From: Bacillus thuringiensis
Lineage (GTDB): Bacteria; Bacillota; Bacilli; Bacillales; Bacillaceae_G
Length of the DNA: 64,000 nucleotides
Direction: 5' to 3'
Assembly (NCBI RefSeq): GCF_022095615.2
Contig: NZ_CP155559.1
Coordinates: 1,485,501 to 1,549,500, forward strand
Below the pieces are notes generated by a model that saw only the letters and a program-made list of their open reading frames with translations, was not told where the DNA came from and ran no database searches. The number at the start of each line of letters is the position of its first letter. Position 1 is the first letter of the stretch. Below are positions 54,139-62,035 of this stretch, one piece after another. The position numbers and the translations under genes were made by a program.

Positions 54139-55050
54139 TCACGCAGCCTGCGCTTCTTTTTTTGTTTTGGAAGGTAATTCAACAAAAATCATGCCTAGGA
54201 AAATACATAAGCATCCGATAATAGCAGAAATAGAAAGTTGTTCGTTTGCAACGAGAACGCCTGTTAAGGCAGCAAAAACGGGCTCCATTGCGAAAATAAT
54301 TGCTACTCTCGTTGGAGACGTATGTTTTTGTGCGGATGTTTGAATGAAAAAAGCAATGGATGTCGCGAATAGGGAAGTTAGGAATAGAGCAAATAAAAAG
54401 GAAGAATTCGTCCATAGTGCTACTGAAAATAACTTTTCCCAATCTTCAAACAAAAAGGCGCAAATAGAAGAAAAAATCCCGACAGCTAATACTTGCGACG
54501 TGCTTAACAATAAAGGTGATATTTTCTTAGAGAAGAAGCCGTTAACAAGAATATGAGCAGCGAAAGCAACTGCACAACCGAGAACGAGTATATCTCCTAT
54601 ATTTAATTGAAAAGAATCACCAGCTGTTAATAAGTATAGCCCTGCTGTTGCTACAGCAATGCCAATTACGATAAAAATGGTAGCTTTTTGCTTTAAAAAG
54701 ATAAAAGACAAAATTGGTACCATAACGATACTAAGCCCCGTTAAAAAACCAGCTTTTGAAGAAGTTGTATAAAGTAAGCCGAATGTTTGTAATACATAGC
54801 CAACGCATAAAAAGAATCCAACGATTAATCCAGCGAGACTACTCTGTTTTATATCTTGTTTTGAAGTTTTTTTTGAGAAAATCATTTGAACGAATAATAA
54901 AATAATTCCAGCGAATAAAAAGCGAATACCATTAAAAGTAAATGGACCAACGAAAGACATAGCATTTTGAACGACGACAAATGTAGCTCCCCAAATAAAA
55001 GAGACAAATAATAAAGCAAGAGGAGCAACCCAATCTTTTTTCACACTCAT
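54139..55050 (-). CDS. EamA/DMT superfamily transporter
   Basis: A 303-residue protein with ten predicted membrane segments in two EamA repeats. The first repeat opens with LLFVSFIWGATFVVVQNAMSF, typical of the family, and the second ends FAMEPVFAALTGVLVANEQLS. These proteins export metabolites or amino acids; the substrate is unknown. The ATG lies 7 nt after the ypdQ stop on the minus strand (ribosome binding site CGGGGGTATG), so it is coupled to that gene. Confidence 0.88.
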   Translation of the reverse strand: MSVKKDWVAPLALLFVSFIWGATFVVVQNAMSFVGPFTFNGIRFLFAGIILLFVQMIFSKKTSKQDIKQSSLAGLIVGFFLCVGYVLQTFGLLYTTSSKAGFLTGLSIVMVPILSFIFLKQKATIFIVIGIAVATAGLYLLTAGDSFQLNIGDILVLGCAVAFAAHILVNGFFSKKISPLLLSTSQVLAVGIFSSICAFLFEDWEKLFSVALWTNSSFLFALFLTSLFATSIAFFIQTSAQKHTSPTRVAIIFAMEPVFAALTGVLVANEQLSISAIIGCLCIFLGMIFVELPSKTKKEAQAA

Positions 55051-55057
55051 ACCCCCG

Positions 55058-55444
55058 TTAATTTTGTAAGATAGCTTTTCTAGCTAATTCATCAGCGACT
55101 TTATTTTGACTACTTGGAATCCACTTAATAAAAAAGAGATCAAAACTTTTTATGTACTGCAGTGCTTCCTCTAATAGTGGTGCAAACATTTTATTTTTTG
55201 CGTATTCTTTTTCAACAGCTCGCTCGACAAGTTGCGAATCTGTACGAAAAGAGACAATGTTATAATTATGCTCCGTGCAATATTTTAATGCCGCAAGTAA
55301 AGCGTGGTATTCCGCTTCATGATTGGACATTGTCCCAAGGGGTAATGATAATTGTACAGCTGGTTGTACCCCTTTAATAAATACTCCTGCACCAGAAGGA
55401 CCAGGATTTCCTTTTGATGCACCATCAATATATACTTCAATCAA
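55058..55444 (-). CDS. ypdQ: RNase H-fold protein (YpdQ-like)
   Basis: A 128-residue RNase HI-like protein. It opens with VYIDGASKGNPGPSGAG, giving the first catalytic aspartate, and has the second and third acidic residues in NHEAEYHALLAAL and FRTDSQLV, and the fourth in NKVADELA. All four positions needed for two-metal catalysis are present. It may act on RNA-DNA hybrids; related Bacillus proteins have weak or no measured activity. Its ribosome binding site is AGGTTTC, weak. It is upstream of the EamA gene. Confidence 0.85.
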   Translation of the reverse strand: MIEVYIDGASKGNPGPSGAGVFIKGVQPAVQLSLPLGTMSNHEAEYHALLAALKYCTEHNYNIVSFRTDSQLVERAVEKEYAKNKMFAPLLEEALQYIKSFDLFFIKWIPSSQNKVADELARKAILQN

Positions 55445-55513
55445 AATGAGAAACCTCCAAATAATAAGATGATCCCCTACTTATATGTTTCCTTGAAGTA
55501 GGGGATAGGGTAC

Positions 55514-56386
55514 TTAGCCGATTGTAATACTATAACGACATGTAAATGTTTCATTCGCTTGTAAAGATTGAATTCCTTTTTTTTCCTTGAAATCTTTTGC
55601 TGGATTTACTTCATCAGCAATTCCGTACCAAGGTTCAATACATAAGAAAGGTGCGTTCTCACCTGGTGTCCATACGCCGACAAATGGGAACCCATCAAAT
55701 TCTACCTTTACAAATTTATTATGTTTATGAGAACGAATAGAGATTTCATCCGTATTCATATTTTCAAAAATAAGTGCATCATTTTTGAATAAATCGTATG
55801 TAAGTGGCAATTCATTCGTATTTTCAGCGATTAATTGCTTTTTACTAGAAAGGTAAGGTCCTTCTAATACACTTGTTTCTAAGCGTTCAGAACCATTAAA
55901 TGATAAATGGTAATCTGTAAATGATTCACCCTCTAATAACGGGAAGTTGAATCCAGGATGCGCCCCGATTGAGAAGAACATTTCTTTTGAAGTAGGGTTA
56001 TTCACTTCATATGTTACATGAACGATTTGTCCGTCTAGCTCATAAGAAACAAGTAACTCAAATTCGTATGGGTATTTTTTTAATGTTTCTTCATTACTAG
56101 TTACAATATAAGTGATTTTCGTTTCACTTTGTTCTTTTACAGAGAATGTAAGATCACGAGCAAAGCCGTGTTGTGTTAAAGAATAAGGTTTACCATCTAC
56201 GTAGTATGTATCATTTACTAATCGGCCGACAATTGGGAACAAAATTGGTGCGCGGCGCCCCCAATAAGTAGAATCGCCTTGCCATAAGTATTCAGTGTTG
56301 TCTTCTTTTAAGCGAACGCTTTGTAATTCTGCACCTTTGTCAGAAATGGAAACGATCACTTTTTCATTTTGAATTGTTGCAGTCAT
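55514..56386 (-). CDS. Aldose 1-epimerase family protein
   Basis: A 290-residue galactose mutarotase-like protein of the LacX type. The family blocks LWQGDSTYWGRRAPILFPIV, LTQHGFARD, SIGAHPGFNFPL (catalytic histidine) and FLCIEPWYGIAD are present. It interconverts sugar anomers; the sugar is not known. The start follows AGGAGGTTTTACTTC on the minus strand. It stands alone, divergent from queT. Confidence 0.9.
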   Translation of the reverse strand: MTATIQNEKVIVSISDKGAELQSVRLKEDNTEYLWQGDSTYWGRRAPILFPIVGRLVNDTYYVDGKPYSLTQHGFARDLTFSVKEQSETKITYIVTSNEETLKKYPYEFELLVSYELDGQIVHVTYEVNNPTSKEMFFSIGAHPGFNFPLLEGESFTDYHLSFNGSERLETSVLEGPYLSSKKQLIAENTNELPLTYDLFKNDALIFENMNTDEISIRSHKHNKFVKVEFDGFPFVGVWTPGENAPFLCIEPWYGIADEVNPAKDFKEKKGIQSLQANETFTCRYSITIG

Positions 56387-56522
56387 GAAGTAAAACCTCC
56401 TAAATTTTTCATATATTTCATTATACGTTGTCTAAAAGAAAAAAGGTAGTTCATGATAGGAATCTATTGACGAAAGGGGGGGCTACCGCGTAAAATATAA
56501 TCTTGTTGCTTAAAAAACGAAT

Positions 56523-56562
56523 AACGTGGTTCGAAACCATCCCACGTAAAAAAACTAAGGAG
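56523..56562 (+). promoter_or_regulatory. PreQ1-I riboswitch
   Basis: ACGTGG (56524-56529) pairs with CCACGT (56542-56547) around a loop ending ATCC, followed by the A-rich tail TAAAAAAACTAAGG. The loop CC can pair with the GG of the tail, forming the H-type pseudoknot of class I preQ1 riboswitches. The tail GG belongs to the queT ribosome binding site, so ligand binding should block translation. Confidence 0.88.
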
Positions 56563-56570
56563 ATTTTGTC

Positions 56571-57056
56571 ATGAATATTAGAACTTTAGTCGGTAATGGT
56601 ATTTTAGCGGCATTATATATTGCTGTTTCTATGCTTATTCAGCCATTTGGCTTTACGAGTGTACAGTTTCGTATTTCAGAGATGTTTAATCATCTCGTTG
56701 TATTTAATAAGAAAGCAATTTACGGAATTGTATTAGGTGTATTTTTAACGAATCTCTTTTTCTCACCTATGATCGCTTACGATTTAGTATTTGGAGTAGG
56801 GCAATCTATTCTGGCATTAGTTGCGACGATTATTTCTATGCGATTTATTAAAGGTGTTTGGGCTCGTATGGTTTTTAATACAGTTATTTTTACAATTACA
56901 ATGTTTATGATTGCAATTGAACTTCATCTTGCATTTGATCTACCATTTATGTGGACTTGGTTAACATGTGCAGCGGGTGAATTCGTTGTAATGGCGATTG
57001 GTATGCCTGTAATGTACTGGATTAATAAACGAGTACGATTTGAAAGATTTATGTAA
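56571..57056 (+). CDS. queT: QueT, queuosine precursor transporter
   Basis: A 161-residue membrane protein of the QueT family, the substrate-binding (S) component of an ECF-type transporter for queuine precursors such as preQ1. It starts NIRTLVGNGILAALYIAVSM and contains the conserved QFRISEMFNHL motif near residue 42. Five to six membrane segments are visible. The ATG follows AAGGAG, which is inside the preQ1 riboswitch. A terminator follows. Confidence 0.94.
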   Translation: MNIRTLVGNGILAALYIAVSMLIQPFGFTSVQFRISEMFNHLVVFNKKAIYGIVLGVFLTNLFFSPMIAYDLVFGVGQSILALVATIISMRFIKGVWARMVFNTVIFTITMFMIAIELHLAFDLPFMWTWLTCAAGEFVVMAIGMPVMYWINKRVRFERFM

Positions 57057-57061
57057 TAGAT

Positions 57062-57094
57062 AAAAGAGCTATTCCTATAGGGATAGCTCTTTTT
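57062..57094 (+). terminator. Terminator after queT
   Basis: AAAAGAGCTATTCC / GGGATAGCTCTTTT with loop TATA (one mismatch) and five Ts. Confidence 0.88.
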
Positions 57095-57207
57095 GTATGG
57101 AGTCAAATTGAATATAATACTGTGACTCTTGATAAAATATAATAAAATAAAGTGAGGCTTTCATTAGCTGGCTACATATAAGAAGTCTTATATAAGGGGA
57201 ATCTGGT

Positions 57208-57867
57208 ATGAAATATAAAATCCATTGGTTGTATAAAACGAAGCGCGGTTTGCAGACGGAATTAACGACAGGTTATATGAACATAGAAGATGTATTGCAA
57301 TTTGCAGAGGATTTCGAGAAAACAGGAAGAGTGAAAGAACTATTATTTTATGATGAAATGAATGCAGAATGGTCATTAAAGGAAATGAAAAAGCTAAGTA
57401 AGCAAGTGGAGGAAGAGCCCCAAGAAATACTCGTTTATTTTGATGGCGGGTATGATGTTCAGACGAAAGAAGCTGGAGTAGGTATATGTGTATACTATAA
57501 AAAGGGAAATACAAAATACCGAATTCGCCGTAATGCATATATTGAAGGTATATATGATAATAATGAAGCAGAATATGCATCATTATTATACGGCATGAAT
57601 ATACTCGAGGAATTAGGGATTAAGTATGAAGCAGTTACACTTCGCGGTGATTCTCAAGTTGTACTGCAGCAATTGGCGGGGGAATGGCCTTGTTATGATG
57701 AGCATTTAAATCATTATTTAGACCAAATTGAACAAAAAGCGAAGCAAATGAAATTAAAACTTGTATGTGAGCCGATATCTAGAAAACAAAATAAAGAAGC
57801 ACATCAATTAGCAACGCAAGCATTAGAAGGAAAAGTCATTGATAGTCATAAAGAAATAACCGAATAG
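57208..57867 (+). CDS. ypeP: YpeP-like RNase H-fold protein with N-terminal domain
   Basis: A 219-residue protein. The first 65 residues are a small basic domain of unknown type (KIHWLYKTKRGLQTELTTGYM). The C-terminal RNase H domain begins VYFDGGYDVQTKEAGVGICV and has NEAEYASLLYGMN, LRGDSQVV and NKEAHQLA. The fourth position is H in place of the catalytic D of RNase HI (NKEAHQLA versus NKVADELA in ypdQ), so catalysis may be altered. The ATG follows AAGGGGAATCTGGT. It is 12 nt before ypeQ. Confidence 0.85.
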   Translation: MKYKIHWLYKTKRGLQTELTTGYMNIEDVLQFAEDFEKTGRVKELLFYDEMNAEWSLKEMKKLSKQVEEEPQEILVYFDGGYDVQTKEAGVGICVYYKKGNTKYRIRRNAYIEGIYDNNEAEYASLLYGMNILEELGIKYEAVTLRGDSQVVLQQLAGEWPCYDEHLNHYLDQIEQKAKQMKLKLVCEPISRKQNKEAHQLATQALEGKVIDSHKEITE

Positions 57868-57879
57868 AGAGGTGCAACG

Positions 57880-58056
57880 GTGGATAAAAAGCAACTCATT
57901 ACAGAGGTAAATGACTTATTAGAAACATATTGTGAAGGGTGTTTTTTACGAGAACATAATCGAAAGACAAATAGTAAATATTATGCTCATTCTTTTTGTA
58001 TTAGGCAATGTACAGTTGGAGAAACATTGAAAAAGTATGGAGAACAGTTGTCATGA
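57880..58056 (+). CDS. ypeQ: YpeQ-like zinc-finger protein, 58 aa
   Basis: A small protein with two cysteine pairs, YCEGC and FCIRQC, 25 residues apart, which make a probable zinc-binding knuckle with basic residues between. It fits the short zinc-finger protein found after ypeP in B. subtilis. The GTG start has AGAGGTG 6 nt upstream. The stop codon merges into the following terminator. Confidence 0.78.
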   Translation: MDKKQLITEVNDLLETYCEGCFLREHNRKTNSKYYAHSFCIRQCTVGETLKKYGEQLS

Positions 58057-58092
58057 AAAAACATCCAGAGAAAATTCTCTGGATGTTTTTTA
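58055..58092. terminator. Bidirectional terminator
   Basis: AAAAAACATCCAGAGAA / TTCTCTGGATGTTTTTT, perfect, with a short loop, between ypeQ and the DUF2564-like gene. Confidence 0.92.
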
Positions 58093-58338
58093 GTGTCTTG
58101 CTTCGTTTAGTTGATGCTCGCATTTGCTTAATTTTTTTTCCTCATTCATTAAAAATGGCTCATCTAAATCTGTCGCAACAGATTTCATAATTTCAAGCTG
58201 AGAGCGAGCGGCTTCTACGGCAGTAGTCGCATGCTCTAATGTATCTGGATCCATTGAAATTGTCGCTGACCCTACCATTTTTTGTGCTGTTTCTACACGG
58301 AATTTCACTTCTTCAAAATCATTTACTTCTGATCCCAT
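58090..58338 (-). CDS. DUF2564-like small helical protein, 82 aa
   Basis: A soluble, almost wholly helical protein (FEEVKFRVETAQKMVGSATIS, then HATTAVEAARSQLEIM) that I believe belongs to DUF2564, a Bacillus family of unknown role. The ribosome binding site AAGGAGGAAGTAA on the minus strand is good. It is convergent with ypeQ. Confidence 0.72.
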   Translation of the reverse strand: MGSEVNDFEEVKFRVETAQKMVGSATISMDPDTLEHATTAVEAARSQLEIMKSVATDLDEPFLMNEEKKLSKCEHQLNEARH

Positions 58339-58411
58339 TATTACTTCCTCCTTTGTATATTGCGCATTTCACATAGTTTTTGCTCTGTAAAACGGAAATA
58401 TACAAAGGAAT

Positions 58412-58446
58412 AACAAAGGAGGTTACCAAGTAAGGTAACCTCCTAT
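58412..58446 (-). terminator. Terminator after the cold-shock gene
   Basis: A 10-bp perfect stem GGAGGTTACC / GGTAACCTCC with a 6-nt loop; on the minus strand it is followed by TTTGTTATTCC. It lies just after the cspD stop. Confidence 0.8.
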
Positions 58447-58457
58447 TATATGTTGGA

Positions 58458-58655
58458 TTAAAGTTTTACTACGTTAGCAGCTTGAGGTCCGCGGTTTCCT
58501 TCAGTAATATCGAAAGATACTTCTTGACCTTCTTCTAAAGCTTTATAGCCGTCACCTTGAATAGCAGAGAAATGTACGAATACATCGTCAGCGCCTTCCA
58601 TTTCGATAAATCCAAAACCTTTTTCGTTGTTAAACCATTTTACTTTTCCTTGCAT
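58458..58655 (-). CDS. cspD: Cold-shock protein, CspD/CspB type
   Basis: A 65-residue single-domain RNA chaperone. RNP1 reads KGFGFIE and RNP2 reads VFVHFS, and the ends [14 protein letters not shown] and GPQAANVV are standard. It binds single-stranded RNA and DNA and melts mRNA structure. The ATG at 58655 has AGGAGGAATTGTAAC upstream; the longer in-frame start at 58691 lies in the leader. About 150 nt of AT-rich leader follow toward 58800, typical for cold-shock genes. The paralogue name is a best guess. Confidence 0.93.
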   Translation of the reverse strand: MQGKVKWFNNEKGFGFIEMEGADDVFVHFSAIQGDGYKALEEGQEVSFDITEGNRGPQAANVVKL

Positions 58656-58921
58656 GTTACAATTCCTCCTAAAAACATTTGCTTTTTTCATTTAGTGAAA
58701 TTCATTTGAAAGATAATATAAACTAAAAATGCTATAATCTTGAATATTCTGCTAAATGATTAATTTAAATATACATGAATTGGTAGAAATTAGTCAAGTA
58801 AGCGATTTTATTTTTTTGTATTTTTAAATAATTTTCCAGCCGAATTTTTAAATAGGTATAGGACAGGCCGAGTATGTAATATTCTTAATTGAATGCTATA
58901 CATAATGAGGTGAAAGAAAGA

Positions 58922-59650
58922 ATGAATGAGTCTTATTTATTAGATAATGAAGGAATGAGAACGAGAACTGACATACCAAATTGGGTTACAAAAGAATTTC
59001 AAAATTTTTCGAGTGTTGTGCTAGAACCAACTTTCCCATGTTATTTCGGCTTAACAGCTTTGAAAAAGAATGAACTTCGTTATTCATTTCTCTCTCATAA
59101 TGATTGGAGTCATTTGCCACATACAATGTTATCTTTTTTAGAGTTAATGAAAGAGCGCCCAATTGTAAGAAGAGGATTCTTTCTTTTTGTGGAACCGGAA
59201 TGTGAAGAGCAATCACTGGAATATTATCGTGATTACTTTTGGAAAGTACTACAATATTTACATGAAAACGATGACCAAACATGGCCGAAGCAAATTCCTG
59301 AAGACCCAGACCATTACTTATGGGAATTTTCATTTGGTGGTGAACCAATATTCGCATTTGGAAATGCGCCAGCTTATAAACAACGAAAAACTAGGCATTT
59401 AGGAAATTCTCTCGTTATTGGGTTTCAACCACGCACCATCTTTGATGGATTAGAAGGGGATCGTCCTAAAGGAGCATATTCAAGACAAACGGTCCGAGAT
59501 CGAGTTGAAAAGTGGGATCAGCTGCCGAAACATCCTAACATTAGTCATTATGGTGATCCAGATCATCGTGAATGGAAACAATACTTCATAGGAGACGATG
59601 TAGAGCCGATAAAAGGAAAATGTCCTTTTCTTCATAAGTTAGAAAAGTAA
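58922..59650 (+). CDS. YqcI/YcgG family protein
   Basis: A 242-residue cytoplasmic protein with the family blocks FPCYFGLTALKKNELRYSF, RRGFFLFVEPE, FSFGGEPIFAFGNAPAY and GFQPRTIFDGLEGD. The family has no firmly known function (conserved C, R, W and G residues are visible). The ATG at 58922 is chosen since GAGGTGAAAG precedes it; TTG 58889 is upstream of that site. A terminator follows directly. Confidence 0.87.
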   Translation: MNESYLLDNEGMRTRTDIPNWVTKEFQNFSSVVLEPTFPCYFGLTALKKNELRYSFLSHNDWSHLPHTMLSFLELMKERPIVRRGFFLFVEPECEEQSLEYYRDYFWKVLQYLHENDDQTWPKQIPEDPDHYLWEFSFGGEPIFAFGNAPAYKQRKTRHLGNSLVIGFQPRTIFDGLEGDRPKGAYSRQTVRDRVEKWDQLPKHPNISHYGDPDHREWKQYFIGDDVEPIKGKCPFLHKLEK

Positions 59651-59675
59651 GAGCCATCATGCGGATGGCTCTTTT
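59650..59675 (+). terminator. Terminator after the YqcI/YcgG gene
   Basis: AAGAGCCATC / GATGGCTCTT with loop ATGCG followed by Ts. Confidence 0.85.
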
Positions 59676-59788
59676 GCATATTTTGGATAAAAAAGGGTAT
59701 TTTAGTAGTAAATATTTTGATGAAAGCTAGTCTATTTTTAATCATTACATCATTACTTAATAGTAAAGGAAGTAGAAAGGATAGAGCG

Positions 59789-60421
59789 ATGTTTGGAGCG
59801 ATTATACAACAAATTGTATTAGGTATTTCATTAGCTGCACCAGTAGGTCCGATTAATATTGAAATGTTAAAACGAGGAATTGAACGAGGTTTTTGGCATG
59901 CGTGGGTTGTTGGAATTGGTGGAATGACTGCAGATATTTTGTTTATGCTTCTCATCTACTTCGGTTTATCTTCTGTGTTTATGTATACATATGTACAAGC
60001 TTTTATGTATTGCACAGGTTTTTTCTTATTATTTTATTTAGGATTTCAAAGTGTAAAACAAGGAATTTCCCACTCGAATATGGAATATAAAAAGGAAGAG
60101 GTAGGTGGTCTTAAACAATCGTTTATGGCAGGTTTTTTAATTGCGATATCCAATCCATTAAATCTTGTTTTTTGGTTTGGTATATACGGAAGTACACTTA
60201 GTTCATTGCTTACGAAGGTAACGAAACAAGAAGCCTTTTTGTACAGTCTGTGTATTATCATTGGCATTATTTTATGGAATTTAAATATTGCTTTTTCTGT
60301 CCATTTTGGCAGAACTTTACTAAAGCCAAAAGCACTTGGCTATATAACAGCCGGAGCAGGTATTATTTTAGTAGGATATTCTATCCATTTTGCATACAAA
60401 GCTTTACAGTTGTTCACATAA
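59789..60421 (+). CDS. LysE family transporter
   Basis: A 210-residue amino acid exporter-like protein with six predicted membrane segments. The N-terminal signature GISLAAPVGPINIEMLKRGIERG is typical of LysE/RhtB proteins. The substrate is unknown. The ATG at 59789 has AGAAAGGAT upstream and gives the standard family length; the longer frame from 59717 adds a non-conserved extension. It is 19 nt before the next gene. Confidence 0.88.
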   Translation: MFGAIIQQIVLGISLAAPVGPINIEMLKRGIERGFWHAWVVGIGGMTADILFMLLIYFGLSSVFMYTYVQAFMYCTGFFLLFYLGFQSVKQGISHSNMEYKKEEVGGLKQSFMAGFLIAISNPLNLVFWFGIYGSTLSSLLTKVTKQEAFLYSLCIIIGIILWNLNIAFSVHFGRTLLKPKALGYITAGAGIILVGYSIHFAYKALQLFT

Positions 60422-60440
60422 GATTGAAGGGGAGATTTTT

Positions 60441-60734
60441 ATGTATCGAACCACTATTGACGGAAAAGAAATTATTATTACGTTGGCACCAAAAATCCGA
60501 AAAGAAATTACTGATAGGAATCCACTATATGAAGCGGTATTTCATAATGCAGCAAGATTACTACAAACAAAGCAACCAACGTTTGCGCTGAATCATGAAA
60601 TATTTGGGCTCATTATTGGAGAGGTACAAAGAGGAGAAGTAACAGTGTTTGCGGTGGAACATATTATTCCAAAACAAAATATATTTGGATCGAACAATTT
60701 TTTCTCGACAATAGAGCAGCAGGCAAATTTGTAA
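60441..60734 (+). CDS. Hypothetical protein, 97 aa
   Basis: A soluble protein beginning MYRTTIDGKEIIITLAPKI and ending FFSTIEQQANL. I recognise no family. The ATG follows AAGGGGAGATTTTT and is 19 nt after the LysE stop, so the two are likely cotranscribed. A mixed alpha/beta fold is suggested by the hydrophobic pattern. Confidence 0.72.
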   Translation: MYRTTIDGKEIIITLAPKIRKEITDRNPLYEAVFHNAARLLQTKQPTFALNHEIFGLIIGEVQRGEVTVFAVEHIIPKQNIFGSNNFFSTIEQQANL

Positions 60735-60817
60735 AGTGAATAGAATAAGAATAAAAAATAAAAGAAATAGTCGTAACGATATGTTGCGGCTGTTTTTTTA
60801 GAAAAGGGGGAAGGAAG

Positions 60818-61447
60818 ATGAAGAGAGTGGGGAAAGAGTTCTTTTTACAACATGATATCGTTATTATGTATAGTATTTTATTTATTTTCATCATTATTTT
60901 AAAAATGCAATTATTCACATGGATTGGTATGTTAGCGTGTTTATTTGGGATTGCTTTTTATACGCTTAACGAATATATGACACATCGATTTTTATTCCAT
61001 TTAAAGCCACCTAAAAACGTATTTTTATTAAAAATGTTAAGAAGATTACATTATGATCATCATGTATATCCAGATGATTTAAAACTATTGTTTTTGCCTG
61101 TATGGTTTAGTATACCTAGCTTTACTATATATTTACTTATAGCATATGGTATAACGAAAAGTGTTACTATTACACTTTCATTCGGAATTGGAATGATTAT
61201 TATGCTTCTCGTTTATGAATGGAAACATTATATTGCACATAAGCCGATTCGTCCGTTCACTAAGTTTGGACGATGGCTCAAAAAACAGCACATATTACAC
61301 CATTATAAAAATGAAAAGTTTTGGTTTGGTGTTTCCAATCCAGTATTCGATTTCCTATTTGGAACACTTAAAGACGGAAAAGACGTTGAATTAAGCGAAA
61401 CAGCACGTAATTTAGAAAAAGAGAAAAAAACAGAAGTGGTGCGATAA
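60818..61447 (+). CDS. Fatty acid hydroxylase / sterol desaturase family protein
   Basis: A 209-residue membrane-bound di-iron oxygenase. Four histidine clusters are seen in order: HRFLFH, HYDHH, HYIAH and HILHHYK, the expected eight-histidine layout of the FA hydroxylase family. Four membrane segments surround them. The substrate is probably a lipid acyl chain or a carotenoid. The ATG follows AGGGGGAAGGAAG. It is a single gene. Confidence 0.88.
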   Translation: MKRVGKEFFLQHDIVIMYSILFIFIIILKMQLFTWIGMLACLFGIAFYTLNEYMTHRFLFHLKPPKNVFLLKMLRRLHYDHHVYPDDLKLLFLPVWFSIPSFTIYLLIAYGITKSVTITLSFGIGMIIMLLVYEWKHYIAHKPIRPFTKFGRWLKKQHILHHYKNEKFWFGVSNPVFDFLFGTLKDGKDVELSETARNLEKEKKTEVVR

Positions 61448-61691
61448 GCACTACTTTTTGTTTTGTTTTAACGAGAATAAAAGCTTGATTGGTACGGGTT
61501 GAAAAGCAAAAATTTTATGTTGAAAAAGTATATTAAAAACTTGGGGGAAATTGCCGAAAAATGTCTATCGAAAAATCTTTGCAGGAATGTATGGATTGTC
61601 TAAAATGAAAATAAGTTTCTGAATATTTATAAAATTTAGTCTTTAGGTATGCAAGGGGGAATTGTATTTCTAGTAAGAGAGGGGAATGGGA

Positions 61692-62033
61692 ATGAAAAGA
61701 AATGATACGTCAGCACGTAAGTTACAAAATGAAGTGAATTATACAGAGGTTGTTCAGTCAGAAGAGTTTCAATTGCTATTAAATACGAAAAAGAAGTTTA
61801 TCGTTCCGATGAGTATTTTCTTTTTAAGCTTTTTTATTGCATTACCTATTTTAACATCGTATTCAAAGGTGCTCAATACATCGGCATTTGGTGATGTTAC
61901 GTGGGCGTGGGTGTTTGCATTTGCGCAATTTATCATGACGTGGTCATTATGTATGATTTATAGCAAAAAAGCAGAATCCTTTGATAAAATCTCGCGAAAA
62001 ATTCTACAAGATATGCAAAAAGGGAGGGACTAA
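61692..62033 (+). CDS. DUF485 family membrane protein
   Basis: A 113-residue protein with two membrane segments (about residues 39-58 and 75-95), the DUF485 topology. It is always found beside an acetate/solute symporter, as here: its stop is 2 nt before the next start. It is thought to be an accessory subunit. The ATG at 61692 is preferred over 61686 because of spacing from GAGAGGGG. Confidence 0.88.
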   Translation: MKRNDTSARKLQNEVNYTEVVQSEEFQLLLNTKKKFIVPMSIFFLSFFIALPILTSYSKVLNTSAFGDVTWAWVFAFAQFIMTWSLCMIYSKKAESFDKISRKILQDMQKGRD

Positions 62034-62035
62034 CT

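Noticed and set aside
61448..61691. Sigma-54-like promoter (TTGGGGGAAATTGCC) before the DUF485 gene
   Set aside because: The distance between the GG and GC elements is 8 nt instead of 10, so it does not fit the -24/-12 pattern.
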